A stretch of 64,000 nucleotides of DNA from DATLWN01 sp964422615 (GCA_964422615.1 CAYRBJ010000005.1:42552-106551); one strand, 5' to 3'; positions 16,189 to 27,094 are shown, numbered from the stretch's first letter. Numbers and translations are program-made. The notes: generated by a model not told the origin, from the letters alone.

Positions 16189-16653
16189 TCATTCACGAAT
16201 CAGCACGCGCTCGCCCTCGCGGCAATGCTTGAACATCTCCAGAATGTCCGAATTGCGCATGCGGATGCAGCCGTGCGATGCCGGTCTGCCGATGTCGTCC
16301 TCATCATGCGTGCCATGGATGTAGATATAGCGGGAGCGGGTGTCCACCCTGCCACGCCGATTCCGGCCGGTTTCCAGACCCTCCAGCCATAGAATGCGCG
16401 TGAGAATCCAGTCGCGGTAGGCATCCTCGGCGCCCGGGACGTAGATACCCACCGGTCGGCGCCCGATAAAGGCGGTGTACATGGGTTCCCCTTCGCCGAT
16501 CTTGCGCAGGATGCGATGTTTTCCCACTGGCGTCTGGTAGCTGCCGCGCACGTTGCCGATACCGTTGGCTGCCGTGGATACCGGATACGAACGCCATACC
16601 CCGCTGGGGCGGCGATGGTAAAGCCGCTGTTCGTGCACCGAGACGATGATCAT
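16189..16653 (-). CDS. L,D-transpeptidase (YkuD domain)
   Basis: A 154-residue protein consisting almost wholly of a YkuD catalytic domain. It contains YIYIHGTHDEDDIG and SHGCIRMRNSD, holding the family's catalytic His and Cys. These enzymes form 3-3 peptidoglycan crosslinks or attach proteins to peptidoglycan in the periplasm. No signal peptide is visible at the chosen start, which is unusual, and the short upstream frame offers no obvious better start, so the export route is unknown. It converges with phoR and is divergent from ppa. Confidence 0.85.
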   Translation of the reverse strand: MIIVSVHEQRLYHRRPSGVWRSYPVSTAANGIGNVRGSYQTPVGKHRILRKIGEGEPMYTAFIGRRPVGIYVPGAEDAYRDWILTRILWLEGLETGRNRRGRVDTRSRYIYIHGTHDEDDIGRPASHGCIRMRNSDILEMFKHCREGERVLIRE

Positions 16654-16748
16654 CAGCCCATGCTAGCGGATTTCGCCGGCCGCGGCTTGTACCGTCCGCG
16701 GGCGAGCCTACAATGCAGCCCCATATTTGTGCCAAGCAGGAGGAGAGG

Positions 16749-17282
16749 ATGGACATCAAGAAGATTCCCGTGGGCAAGAATCCGCCGGACGATATCAATG
16801 TCGTGGTCGAAGTACCGCAGCACGCCGATCCGATCAAGTACGAACTGGACAAGGATTCGGGGGCGATCTTCGTAGACCGCTTCATGCATACGGCCATGCA
16901 TTATCCCTGCAACTACGGCTTCGTGCCCAATACGCTGTCCGAGGATGGCGATCCGGTGGATGTACTGGTGGTTTCCAGCTTTGCGCTGGTTTCCGGTTGT
17001 GTGGTGACCTGCCGGCCGGTGGGCGTGCTGAAGATGGAGGATGAAGCCGGCATGGATGCGAAGCTGCTGGCCGTGCCGGTGTCCAAGCTCAATCCAACCT
17101 ACAACCACGTCAACGGTCCGGATGACCTGCCTCAGTTCCTGCTCGACCAGATCAAGCATTTCTTCGAACATTACAAGGATCTGGAAGACGGAAAATGGGT
17201 CAAGGTAAGCGGCTGGGCAGGTGTTGACGAGGCCAAGCGTGAAATCACGGACAGTATCGCGCGCTTTGCCGGCAAAAAATGA
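16749..17282 (+). CDS. ppa: Inorganic pyrophosphatase, family I
   Basis: A 177-residue soluble enzyme hydrolysing pyrophosphate to two phosphates. Family I active-site segments are present: YELDKDSGAIFVDR, YPCNYGFVPNTL and EDGDPVDVLVV, the last with the D-x-D-P-x-D metal-binding signature. Length matches hexameric bacterial Ppa. ATG 16749 is chosen for the AGGAGGAGAGG Shine-Dalgarno just upstream. A membrane pyrophosphatase lies 126 bases downstream on the same strand, an unusual pairing because both use the same substrate. Confidence 0.95.
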   Translation: MDIKKIPVGKNPPDDINVVVEVPQHADPIKYELDKDSGAIFVDRFMHTAMHYPCNYGFVPNTLSEDGDPVDVLVVSSFALVSGCVVTCRPVGVLKMEDEAGMDAKLLAVPVSKLNPTYNHVNGPDDLPQFLLDQIKHFFEHYKDLEDGKWVKVSGWAGVDEAKREITDSIARFAGKK

Positions 17283-17299
17283 CGTCTTTCTGGTCAGTG

Positions 17300-17323
17300 G
17301 GCCTGCCGGTGGCCGGGCAGGCC
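17300..17323 (+). other. Perfect 8-bp hairpin between ppa and hppA
   Basis: GGCCTGCC and GGCAGGCC flank an eight-base loop, without a following T-run. It could be an attenuator, an mRNA-stability element or chance. It lies 85 bases before the hppA start. Confidence 0.4.
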
Positions 17324-17408
17324 ATAAGGGTGATCTGCTAACATCTGGGTTGTCCATCGCCTTCCTGCGGCGTTGTGGAACGTTTCGCGGTGAAGGAGGA
17401 GAGAACAC

Positions 17409-19421
17409 ATGATAAGTGAGCAGGCACTGGTCCCGATGTTTCTGGGGGTGGCGGGGATGTTTGCCGCATTCCTGGTCTATCGTGTCGTGCGTGCGGCTCC
17501 CGGCGGCGAGGGCAAGGTGGCCGAAATCGCCGAGGCCATCCATCTCGGGGCTATGGTGTTTCTCAGGCGCGAATACCAGATTCTGGCCCTGTTCGTGGTC
17601 GTGGTGGGGACGGCCCTGTGGCTGTCGCCGCTGGGAGGTTACACGGCGGTCGCATTTGTTTCGGGTGCACTGAGTTCGGCCCTGGCCGGCTATATCGGCA
17701 TGGTTGCGGCTACCCGTGCCAACGTGCGTACGGCCATCGCCGCCCATGAGCACGGGGCGGCCAGGGCCCTGTCCATCGCCTTCTTCGGCGGTTCGGTCAT
17801 GGGCCTGACCATCGCCGCGCTCGGGCTGCTCGGGCTTGGCACGCTGTATTTGTTTTTCGGCGGTGATCCGCACACGGCGCATGCCATCGACGGCTTCGGT
17901 ATGGGAGCCTCCAGCGTGGCCCTGTTCTCGCGCGTCGGCGGCGGCATCTTTACCAAGAGTGCCGATGTCGGCGCCGATCTGGTGGGCAAGATCGAGGAGG
18001 GGATTCCGGAGGATGATCCACGCAATCCGGGCGTGATCGCCGACAATGTCGGCGACAATGTCGGCGATGTGGCCGGCATGGGCTCGGACATCTTCGAATC
18101 CTACTGTGGTGCCATGATCGCCACCATTGCCATCGCCTCGACGCTGGCGTCCGATGTCATCGCTCCTTTGGGCACACGTCCGGCCCTGATGTTCATGCCG
18201 TTGGCCCTGTCCTCGGCGGGACTGGTCAGTTCGATGCTGGGTATCGGTCTGGTGCGCCTGTTCTCTTCCCGCCCGCTGGATGTGGCGTTGCGCATCGGCA
18301 CCATCGGTGCGGCGCTGGTGTTCATTGTCGCCGCCTATGTGGTGATCGTCGGCACGGGCGTGACGCCGAGGGTGTGGGGGGCGGTGATGGCTGGAGCCGT
18401 CGGCGGCATCCTGATCGGCTTGGTTACCGAATACTACACCGGTGGCAAACCGGTGCGGCATATTGCCGCCGCCGGAGAAACCGGCCCGGCCACCGTGCTG
18501 ATCACCGGGCTGGCCATCGGCATGCAATCGGTGGTGGTGCCGATGCTGACCCTATGCGCCATCATTTATGTCGCCACCGAGCTGTGCGGACTGTACGGGG
18601 TCGGCATCGCAGCGGTCGGCATGCTGGCCACGGTGGGCATCACCATGTCCATCGACGCCTACGGCCCGGTCGCCGACAATGCCGGCGGTATCGCCGAGAT
18701 GGCTGGCTTCGGTGAACAGACACGCGCGGTGACAGACTCGCTCGACGAGATGGGTAACACCACGGCGGCGATCGGCAAGGGTTTCGCTATCGGTGCGGCG
18801 GCGCTGGCGGCGCTGGCCATCATCACGGCCTTCGTACAGACGGTCGGTCAGCATGAGCCGGGGTTCCTGCTGCGCCTGAACGATCCCATTGTGTTGATCG
18901 GAATGTTTCTTGGCGGGCTTTTTCCCTTCCTGATCACATCCATCACCATGACGGCGGTCGGCGATGCCGCATTCGACATGATCCGCGAGATCCGCCGCCA
19001 GTTCCGTGAGATTCCCGGGCTGATGGAAGGTACGGCACAGCCGGATACGGCGCGCTGCATCGATATTGCTACCACTGCGGCGCTGAAGCGCATGGTGCTG
19101 CCTGGGCTCCTGGCCGTGACGGCGCCGGTGGTGGTCGGATTCGGCCTCGGTGCCGAGGCGCTCGGCGGTCTGCTGGGCGGCGCCCTGGTCGGCTGCGTGC
19201 TGCTGGCACTGACCATGGCCAATGCCGGGGGCGCCTGGGACAATGCCAAGAAGCATGTCGAGAAGGGCCACCATGGTGGCAAGGGCTCGGAGGTACACAA
19301 GGCCGTGGTAGTCGGTGATACGGTTGGTGATCCGTTCAAGGATACCTCGGGCCCATCAATGAATATCCTGATCAATGTGATGGCGATCGTCAGCCTGGTC
19401 ATCGCGCCGCTGTTGCACTGA
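17409..19421 (+). CDS. hppA: Membrane-bound ion-pumping pyrophosphatase
   Basis: A 670-residue, about 16-helix membrane protein that couples pyrophosphate hydrolysis to H+ or Na+ export. The substrate site KSADVGADLVGKIEEGIPED and the DNVGDNVGDVAGMGSDIFES motif (around residues 181-235) are intact, as is the C-terminal GDTVGDPFKDTSGPS. The segment NTTAAIGKGFAIG carries Ala where K+-independent pumps have Lys, which predicts a potassium-stimulated enzyme (family knowledge). Whether it moves protons or sodium cannot be decided here. GAAGGAGGAG upstream of ATG 17409 supports the start. Confidence 0.96.
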   Translation: MISEQALVPMFLGVAGMFAAFLVYRVVRAAPGGEGKVAEIAEAIHLGAMVFLRREYQILALFVVVVGTALWLSPLGGYTAVAFVSGALSSALAGYIGMVAATRANVRTAIAAHEHGAARALSIAFFGGSVMGLTIAALGLLGLGTLYLFFGGDPHTAHAIDGFGMGASSVALFSRVGGGIFTKSADVGADLVGKIEEGIPEDDPRNPGVIADNVGDNVGDVAGMGSDIFESYCGAMIATIAIASTLASDVIAPLGTRPALMFMPLALSSAGLVSSMLGIGLVRLFSSRPLDVALRIGTIGAALVFIVAAYVVIVGTGVTPRVWGAVMAGAVGGILIGLVTEYYTGGKPVRHIAAAGETGPATVLITGLAIGMQSVVVPMLTLCAIIYVATELCGLYGVGIAAVGMLATVGITMSIDAYGPVADNAGGIAEMAGFGEQTRAVTDSLDEMGNTTAAIGKGFAIGAAALAALAIITAFVQTVGQHEPGFLLRLNDPIVLIGMFLGGLFPFLITSITMTAVGDAAFDMIREIRRQFREIPGLMEGTAQPDTARCIDIATTAALKRMVLPGLLAVTAPVVVGFGLGAEALGGLLGGALVGCVLLALTMANAGGAWDNAKKHVEKGHHGGKGSEVHKAVVVGDTVGDPFKDTSGPSMNILINVMAIVSLVIAPLLH

Positions 19422-19443
19422 TCCCGGATGCAGGAGGTGATCG

Positions 19444-19848
19444 ATGGATGAAGATCTGAAACAGCATGTGCGTGATAGCAACGCCTGGACGCGCCTGCTG
19501 TTCATGCTGCTTTTCACGGTGTTCTACGGCGTGGCGGAGATGGTGCTGACGGCAGTGGTGGTTTTTCAGTTTCTGGTCGTGCTGTTGACGGGCGGGCGGA
19601 ACGCCAGGGTGCTGTCGCTGGGTGCCAGCCTGTCCACCTACGCCTATCAGGTTTTCCGCTTCCTGACTTACAACAGCGAACAGCGGCCCTTTCCGTTCGC
19701 CGACTGGCCGACGGGCAGATTGTTGGTGGAACAGGCCGAGCAAAAGGCAACCAAGAAGGCCAGCCCCCGGCAGCGCAGGCCTGCCAAGGCGGCTACCAAA
19801 TCCGCAGTGCCCACGCCCGCTGCCGGTGAAAGCAAAACTGACGACTGA
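19444..19848 (+). CDS. DUF4389 membrane protein
   Basis: A 134-residue protein with two membrane segments (about 17-31 and 33-48, LFTVFYGVAEMVLTAVVVFQFL) and the conserved YQVFRFLTYNSEQRPFPFADWP segment of DUF4389 proteins. A long, basic, Ala/Pro/Lys-rich cytoplasmic tail follows. The function is unknown. AGGAGG lies seven bases before ATG. It follows hppA by 22 bases, so it is probably co-transcribed with the pyrophosphate pump. Confidence 0.75.
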   Translation: MDEDLKQHVRDSNAWTRLLFMLLFTVFYGVAEMVLTAVVVFQFLVVLLTGGRNARVLSLGASLSTYAYQVFRFLTYNSEQRPFPFADWPTGRLLVEQAEQKATKKASPRQRRPAKAATKSAVPTPAAGESKTDD

Positions 19849-19916
19849 GCGTCGCTTCCGGCCTGGGTTTTCCCGTGCACACCTGGGCGACGCCGTAGAC
19901 CCCGGGTATCAAGCCG

Positions 19917-21095
19917 ATGGTTGACGCCGGATGGCATCGGAATTTCACTGGGGCCATGGATGAGGAATTCTCCCTCGACGCGGATATCCTGTATCTGAAC
20001 CACGCGGCGGTGGCCCCGTGGCCCAAGCGTACGGCAGAGGCTGTCAAGGTCTTTGCCGAGGAGAACCATCGACAGGGATCGGTGGATTATCCACGTTGGC
20101 TGAACATCGAACGTGCCCTGCGTGGGCGACTGCAGCGGCTTATTCATGCTACAAGCGCGGACGACATCGCTTTGGTCAAGAATACCTCGGAAGGGTTGTC
20201 GCTGGTCGCCTATGGCCTGCCTTGGCAGGACGGGGACAACATCGTGTCCACGAATCAGGAATTTCCGTCCAACCGCATCGTCTGGGAATCCCTGCGGGAT
20301 CGTGGCGTGCAGCTGCGCTGCACGGATATCGCCGGGGATGATCCGGAAGGGGCGATCGTCGCCGGCATCGATGCGCACACACGCCTCGTTTCCGTGTCTT
20401 CGGTGCAGTACGCCACCGGCCTGCGTTTGGACCTGATGCGCCTGGGTGCCGCTTGCCGTGAGCGTGGTGTTCTGTTCTGTGTCGATGCCATCCAGTCGCT
20501 GGGCGCCCTGTGTTTCGATGCCGAGGCTTGCCATGCCGATTTCGTGGCAGCCGACGCGCACAAATGGATGCTGGGACCGGAGGGTGTGGCGATGTTCTAC
20601 AGTCGCCCTGAGGCGCGGGCGCAGCTGGGTCTCGTCCAGTACGGTTGGCACATGGTCGAGCGTGCCGGCGATTTCGATCGCACCGACTGGAAACCTGCAG
20701 CATCCGCCCGACGCTTCGAGCCGGGTAGCCCGAACATGCTCGGCGTCCATGCCATGGAGGCGAGCCTGTCCCTGCTGGAACAGATCGGCATGCCCACCGT
20801 CGAGGCCGAGGTGCTCGGGCGCACGTCGCGGTTGGTCGAGGCGGTCCTGGCCGAGCCGGAGCTGGAGCTGGTGACGCCGCGCGATGCCGGGCGACGTGCG
20901 GGTATTGTCACCTTCCGCTTTCGCGGCAGGGATGCGGAATTCCATGCCCGGCTGTATCGGCAGTTGATGGACCATCGTGTCATATGCGCGCATCGCGGCG
21001 GTGGCATCCGTTACTCGCCGCATTTTCATACCGGCACGGACGTCATCGATGAGGCCTTGCGTCTGGCGCTGGAACTGGCCCGGGACGCGAACTGA
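19917..21095 (+). CDS. Class V PLP-dependent aminotransferase (NifS/CsdA-like fold)
   Basis: A 392-residue fold-type I PLP enzyme. It shows LNHAAVAPWPK at the N-terminus, VKNTSEGLSLVAYG (PLP phosphate region), FCVDAIQSLGAL (PLP-ring Asp and Gln) and AADAHKWMLGPEG with the Schiff-base Lys. The loop where cysteine desulfurases carry the catalytic Cys (near HRGGGIRYSPHFH) has no clear equivalent, so it is more likely an aminotransferase, lyase or epimerase-like enzyme than an IscS. The substrate is unknown. ATG 19917 or ATG 19956 (Met14) could be the start; neither has a strong Shine-Dalgarno. Confidence 0.8.
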   Translation: MVDAGWHRNFTGAMDEEFSLDADILYLNHAAVAPWPKRTAEAVKVFAEENHRQGSVDYPRWLNIERALRGRLQRLIHATSADDIALVKNTSEGLSLVAYGLPWQDGDNIVSTNQEFPSNRIVWESLRDRGVQLRCTDIAGDDPEGAIVAGIDAHTRLVSVSSVQYATGLRLDLMRLGAACRERGVLFCVDAIQSLGALCFDAEACHADFVAADAHKWMLGPEGVAMFYSRPEARAQLGLVQYGWHMVERAGDFDRTDWKPAASARRFEPGSPNMLGVHAMEASLSLLEQIGMPTVEAEVLGRTSRLVEAVLAEPELELVTPRDAGRRAGIVTFRFRGRDAEFHARLYRQLMDHRVICAHRGGGIRYSPHFHTGTDVIDEALRLALELARDAN

Positions 21096-21171
21096 GCCAT
21101 CGCAGCGGCGCTTTTCAGGTTGGGTCCCGGCAGGTAGGCTGCGCGCCGCCTGACTGGAGGATCGAACCATC

Positions 21172-22950
21172 ATGACGCAGCGTACCTATTGCGGGGATTT
21201 TCGTGCCGAGCACATCGGCCAGAGCGTGCGCCTGAGCGGTTGGGTACAGACCAACCGTGACCATGGCGGCGTGGTGTTCCTTGATGTACGCGACCGCTCC
21301 GGCAAGGTGCAGGTGGTGGCGCATCCGGATGTGCCCGAGATGCATGCGCTGGCGCATTCACTGCGTTCGCAGGATGTGGTGGAGGTCGTGGGTGAGGTGA
21401 TCGCGCGCTCTCCGGAGACCGTCAATGCCAAGCTTCCTACTGGCGCCATCGAGGTGAAGGCCGAGCGTATCCGGATCCTCAGCCGTTCCGATACCCCGCC
21501 ATTCCAGATCGAGGATTTCAGTGGCTCCGGCGAGCAGTTGCGCCTGGAGTACCGCTATCTCGACCTGCGCCGGCCGGTGATGCAGGCCAATATGATGCTG
21601 AGACACAAGGTGGTGCATGCCGCGCGCAACTACCTCGATGCACAGGGGTTCCTGGAGATCGAGACCCCGATCCTCAACAAGTCCACGCCGGAGGGTGCGC
21701 GTGACTACCTGGTGCCATCACGCATCTATCCGGGGTCTTTCTATGCTCTGCCGCAGAGCCCGCAGATCTTCAAGCAGTTGTTGATGGTGTCGGGCATGGA
21801 CCGCTATTACCAGATCGCCCGTTGTTTCCGCGACGAGGACCTGAGAGCCGACCGCCAGCCCGAGTTCACCCAGGTGGATCTCGAGATGTCGTTCGTGACC
21901 CAGGATGACGTGATGGCCGTGTCCGAGGGTTTGATTGGCGCCATGTTCCGGGCCGGCGGCATCGAGGTTCCGTCCTACTTCCCGCGTATCACCTATGGCG
22001 AGGCGATCGCCAAATATGGCCTGGACCGTCCGGACATGCGTTTTGGGCTGGAGCATGTCGATGTCACGGAGTTGATGAAATCGGTGGAGTTCAAGGTGTT
22101 CCGTGAGCCGGCCGACAAGGGCGGGCTGGTCAAGGTGCTGCGCGTGCCGGGTGGTGGTGAGTTGACCCGCAAGCAGATCGATGATTACACGGATTACGTC
22201 GGCATCTATGGCGCCAAGGGCCTGGCATGGATCAAGGTCAACGACATCGGTGATATCCCGAACGGCCTGCAGTCGCCGATCGTCAAGTTCCTGCCGGACG
22301 ATGTGCTGCGCCGCCTGCTCGATGCCTGCGATGCCGAAACAGGCGACATCCTGTTCTTTGGTGCTGGCGACGCCAAGATCGTTAACGACGCGTTGGGTCA
22401 TCTGCGCGTCAGAATCGGCCACGATCTGGGCCTGGTGCGGCCGGGCGACCACCGTTTCGTGTGGGTGGTGGATTTTCCGATGTTCGGCTGGAATGCTGAG
22501 GAAAGCCGCCTGGAGGCCATGCACCATCCGTTCACTGCTCCTGTGACGGAGGATCTGCCGCTGATCGACACGAAACCGCTGGAAATGCGTGCCCAGGCCT
22601 ATGATCTGGTATGGAACGGCACCGAGATCGGCGGCGGCTCCATCCGTATTCACGATCCCGACACGCAGTCCGCCGTATTCTCGGCCCTTGGGATCTCTGC
22701 AGAGCAGGCTGAATCCAAGTTCGGTTTCCTGCTCAGGGCCCTGCACTTCGGGGCGCCGCCGCATGGCGGACTGGCCTTCGGTCTGGATCGGGTGCTGGCG
22801 CTGATGATCGGCGCGGAATCGATCCGCGACGTCATTGCCTTCCCGAAGACGCAAAAGGCGGCCGACCCGATGTGCGAATCGCCGAGTGAAGTATCCGAGG
22901 ATCAGCTGAAGGAACTTGGCCTGCGCCGCCGCCGTACCGGGGGTGTTTGA
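21172..22950 (+). CDS. aspS: Aspartyl-tRNA synthetase (bacterial type, with GAD domain)
   Basis: A 592-residue class II synthetase. It has an N-terminal OB anticodon-binding domain (about 1-105), class II motif 2 (ARCFRDEDLRADRQPEFTQV), the bacterial GAD insertion (about 290-420) and motif 3 (GLAFGLDRVLALM). His31 in NRDHGG matches the non-discriminating form that also charges tRNA-Asn, but the second position used in such predictions (around 82-83) is not the expected Gly, so this is undecided. GGAGG-like purines precede ATG 21172. Confidence 0.97.
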   Translation: MTQRTYCGDFRAEHIGQSVRLSGWVQTNRDHGGVVFLDVRDRSGKVQVVAHPDVPEMHALAHSLRSQDVVEVVGEVIARSPETVNAKLPTGAIEVKAERIRILSRSDTPPFQIEDFSGSGEQLRLEYRYLDLRRPVMQANMMLRHKVVHAARNYLDAQGFLEIETPILNKSTPEGARDYLVPSRIYPGSFYALPQSPQIFKQLLMVSGMDRYYQIARCFRDEDLRADRQPEFTQVDLEMSFVTQDDVMAVSEGLIGAMFRAGGIEVPSYFPRITYGEAIAKYGLDRPDMRFGLEHVDVTELMKSVEFKVFREPADKGGLVKVLRVPGGGELTRKQIDDYTDYVGIYGAKGLAWIKVNDIGDIPNGLQSPIVKFLPDDVLRRLLDACDAETGDILFFGAGDAKIVNDALGHLRVRIGHDLGLVRPGDHRFVWVVDFPMFGWNAEESRLEAMHHPFTAPVTEDLPLIDTKPLEMRAQAYDLVWNGTEIGGGSIRIHDPDTQSAVFSALGISAEQAESKFGFLLRALHFGAPPHGGLAFGLDRVLALMIGAESIRDVIAFPKTQKAADPMCESPSEVSEDQLKELGLRRRRTGGV

Positions 22951-22981
22951 CAAGCCTAACGCCAAGGTTGAAGCTTGACTG

Positions 22982-23272
22982 ATGGTGAGAAAATGGAAGC
23001 GGGTGGGCCTATTTCTGCTGCTGGCGGCAGCCCTGGCCGCTTGCGCCGTCAAGCCCCCAGTGCAGGAGATGGCCGAGGCCAGATCGGCCATTGAGGCGGC
23101 CAAGCAGATGCACCCCGCCAAGCCGGAAGCCAGGCGGGAATTGGAGAGCGCTGAACAGGCCCTGCAGCAGGCTGCCGACGCCATCGATCACGAACAATAT
23201 CAGCTCGCCCGCCGCAAGGCGCTTGAGGCCAAGCGCAAAGCCCAGCGAGCCGCCCAGTTGCCCAACAAGTAA
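22982..23272 (+). CDS. Small lipoprotein, DUF4398-like
   Basis: A 96-residue lipoprotein with a lipobox (LAAC, Cys at residue 21). The mature part is a single charged Ala-rich helical hairpin (EMAEARSAIEAAKQMHP, then ESAEQALQQAADAI) as in DUF4398 proteins, which often accompany OmpA-like proteins in the envelope. No OmpA-domain partner is adjacent here. It lies 31 bases after aspS. Confidence 0.7.
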   Translation: MVRKWKRVGLFLLLAAALAACAVKPPVQEMAEARSAIEAAKQMHPAKPEARRELESAEQALQQAADAIDHEQYQLARRKALEAKRKAQRAAQLPNK

Positions 23273-23307
23273 CCGTTCAGATCCGCGACGAAATTTCGGG
23301 AGAGACC

Positions 23308-25095
<1,788 letters not shown>

Positions 25096-25096
25096 C

Positions 25097-25834
25097 ATGC
25101 GCCCGGGTGCGCTGCTTCTTGCCGTATGTATCCTCATCTTCCCGCTTGCCGGGACAGCTTCGGCGACGGGATTGCTGGACGATGTGCTGTCCGCGATCGG
25201 GCAGGGGGCCGAACATGCCAATTCGGCAGCACTGTCCGAACGCGAGGTGTCAAGGGGACTCAAGCAGGCGCTGGCGAAAGGCGTGCGCCGGGCGGTTTCC
25301 GATCTCGGACGGATCAATGGATTCTGGAAGCGTCCCGGCATCGAGATTCCTCTGCCGCATAATCTGCAGAAGCCCGCTGCCCTGCTGCGCCGCGCCGGCT
25401 TCGGTCGCTATGCCGAGGATCTGCACAAGCGGATCAACCGTGCCGCCGAAACGGCCGTGCCGGTAGCACGGCCGATCTTCCGCAATGCCATAGCCTCGAT
25501 CAGCTTCTCGGATGCCCGCCGCATCCTGCATGGACCGGATGATGCCGCCACCCGTTATCTTGAGCGCAAGACCACCGCGCAACTCGTACGTGCCTTCACA
25601 CCACTGGTGCATCGTGAACTGGAGCGTTCGGGTGCAGTGAGAAGCTACCGCCGGTTTTCATCCCGTTACGCCTCACTGCCATTCATCGGCGGCTACCTCA
25701 AGGACAATCTCGATGCCTACGTGACGCGCCGGACACTGAAGGCGATGTTCGGTATGCTGGCCAGGGAGGAAGCGGATATCCGTCATCATCCCGCTGCACG
25801 GACCACGGCGTTGCTCAGGCGGGTCTTCCGCTAG
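25097..25834 (+). CDS. DUF4197 exported protein
   Basis: A 245-residue protein with a signal peptide (MRPGALLLAVCILIFPLAGT, cleavage near SATG). The helical mature part contains the family-type segments EREVSRGLKQALAKGVRRAV, LRRAGFGRYAEDLHKRINRAAE and ARRILHGPDDAATRYLE, and FIGGYLKDNLDAYVTRR. This matches DUF4197, a widespread periplasmic family of unknown function. ATG 25097 is one base after the preceding stop; a longer upstream reading would destroy the signal peptide. Confidence 0.8.
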   Translation: MRPGALLLAVCILIFPLAGTASATGLLDDVLSAIGQGAEHANSAALSEREVSRGLKQALAKGVRRAVSDLGRINGFWKRPGIEIPLPHNLQKPAALLRRAGFGRYAEDLHKRINRAAETAVPVARPIFRNAIASISFSDARRILHGPDDAATRYLERKTTAQLVRAFTPLVHRELERSGAVRSYRRFSSRYASLPFIGGYLKDNLDAYVTRRTLKAMFGMLAREEADIRHHPAARTTALLRRVFR

Positions 25835-25857
25835 CGAAGGCCGGCACGGCTCCCCGT

Positions 25858-26613
25858 CTATGACGGGGCATCCGGATCGGCCGGCGCTTCACCATGCTCT
25901 GTCGGTGCTTGATTCACTTTCCGCCGGTCAAGCAGGCGGTTGCCGATGAGCGTGAGCTCGAACAGCAGCCACATCGGCAGCGACAGCATCAGCTGTGTCA
26001 TCACATCGGGGGGAGTCAGGATCGCCCCGGCGATGAAGATGAGCAGCACCACGTAGCCGCGATTGGCTCTCAGCTTTTCGGGGGTCATGACACCGAAGCG
26101 CATCAGCAGTAGCAGCACCATCGGCAGTTCGAATGCAATCCCGAATGCGAACAGCATGCGCATGAGCAGGGTCAGGGATTCCTTCAGTGACGGTAGGGCC
26201 GTGATGTCGCCCGTGTTGAAACTGAAGAAGAACTTGAAGGCGAACGGGAAAACGCCGAAATAGGCGAACAGGCCTCCACAGTAGAACAGCAGGCCCCCGA
26301 TCAGAAGCAGAGGCGTGAACACGCGGCGCTCGTGTTCGTAGAGGCCCGGCACGATGAAGCCCCACAATTCCGTCAGCAACCATGGGAAGGTCAGGAAGAA
26401 GGAAAAGAATATGCCGACACGCAGATAGGTGACGAAGGCTTCGTGCGGGGCGGTGTACACCAGCATCGGATGCGGGCCCAGGGCGTGGCGCAACGGTTCC
26501 GACAGCAGGGAAAACAGCAGATTGGACTGCCAGGTACACAGGCCGAAGGCGAAAAAGAGAATCAACAGATAGCGCAGCAGGCGCTTGCGCAGTTCGATCA
26601 GATGCGGGATCAA
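25858..26613 (-). CDS. tatC: Twin-arginine translocase subunit TatC
   Basis: A 251-residue membrane protein with six predicted helices. Family segments include MIPHLIELRKRLLRYLLIL at the N-terminus, YTAPHEAFVTYLRVGIFFS and FPWLLTELWGFIVPGLYEHE. TatC binds the twin-arginine signal and, with TatB, forms the receptor for folded proteins; the Rieske protein encoded at 29822 is a likely client. The start is TTG at 26613, overlapping the tatB stop in TTGA. Confidence 0.96.
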   Translation of the reverse strand: MIPHLIELRKRLLRYLLILFFAFGLCTWQSNLLFSLLSEPLRHALGPHPMLVYTAPHEAFVTYLRVGIFFSFFLTFPWLLTELWGFIVPGLYEHERRVFTPLLLIGGLLFYCGGLFAYFGVFPFAFKFFFSFNTGDITALPSLKESLTLLMRMLFAFGIAFELPMVLLLLMRFGVMTPEKLRANRGYVVLLIFIAGAILTPPDVMTQLMLSLPMWLLFELTLIGNRLLDRRKVNQAPTEHGEAPADPDAPS

Positions 26614-26888
26614 TGCTGTTTGGACCCCTGTTCCTCGGACTGCTTGGACACGGGCTTGGCGCCGCTGACCTCGTCCTTCACATTCTGGATGCCTTCCTTG
26701 ATGCTCCTCACCTCACCGTCGATAGGCTCCCTGATCTGCTGCTGGATATTTCGCCATTGCTGGGAGAAATAGCCGATGACTCGGCCGATATTGCGCGCCA
26801 CCACCGGCAAGCGGTCCGGGCCCACCACGATCAGGGCCACGATGCCGATGACAAGCATCTCCGTCCACCCGATGCCGAAAAGATCCAT
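26610..26888 (-). CDS. tatB: Twin-arginine translocase subunit TatB
   Basis: A 92-residue protein: one N-terminal membrane helix (WTEMLVIGIVALIVVGPDRLP, with the Gly-Pro hinge), an amphipathic helix (VVARNIGRVIGYFSQQWRNI) and a charged coil. The Glu in the N-terminal GWTEMLVI segment and the longer tail mark it as TatB rather than TatA. It is translationally coupled to tatC. Confidence 0.93.
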   Translation of the reverse strand: MDLFGIGWTEMLVIGIVALIVVGPDRLPVVARNIGRVIGYFSQQWRNIQQQIREPIDGEVRSIKEGIQNVKDEVSGAKPVSKQSEEQGSKQH

Positions 26889-26917
26889 GGTTGTTTATAG
26901 GGAAAATGCGATGTGTT

Positions 26918-27094
26918 TCAGGTTTTCTTTTCGTTGTCCACGGTCTTGTTGGTGGAGTCGTCCTGCAAGCCGGTGCGGAGGCCGCGGACGAAGCGCCCGA
27001 GGCCATCTCCCAGTTCCGGCAGGCGCTTGGCACCGAACAGCACGATCACGATCAACAGAATCACGACCAATTCCCCGAATCCTAAGCCGAACAT
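26918..27094 (-). CDS. tatA: Twin-arginine translocase subunit TatA
   Basis: A 58-residue protein beginning MFGLGFGELVVILLIVIVLF, followed by GAKRLPELGDGLGRFVRG. It has the short membrane helix, the F-G hinge and the amphipathic helix of TatA, which oligomerises to form the translocation pore. AGGAGGAAACC precedes ATG at 27094. The operon order tatA-tatB-tatC is standard. Confidence 0.95.
   Translation of the reverse strand: MFGLGFGELVVILLIVIVLFGAKRLPELGDGLGRFVRGLRTGLQDDSTNKTVDNEKKT

Noticed and set aside
16653..18527. A 624-codon open frame antisense to ppa and hppA
   Set aside because: Its translation is rich in His, Arg, Gln and Gly with no domain signature; it is the mirror of GC-rich codon bias in real genes on the other strand.
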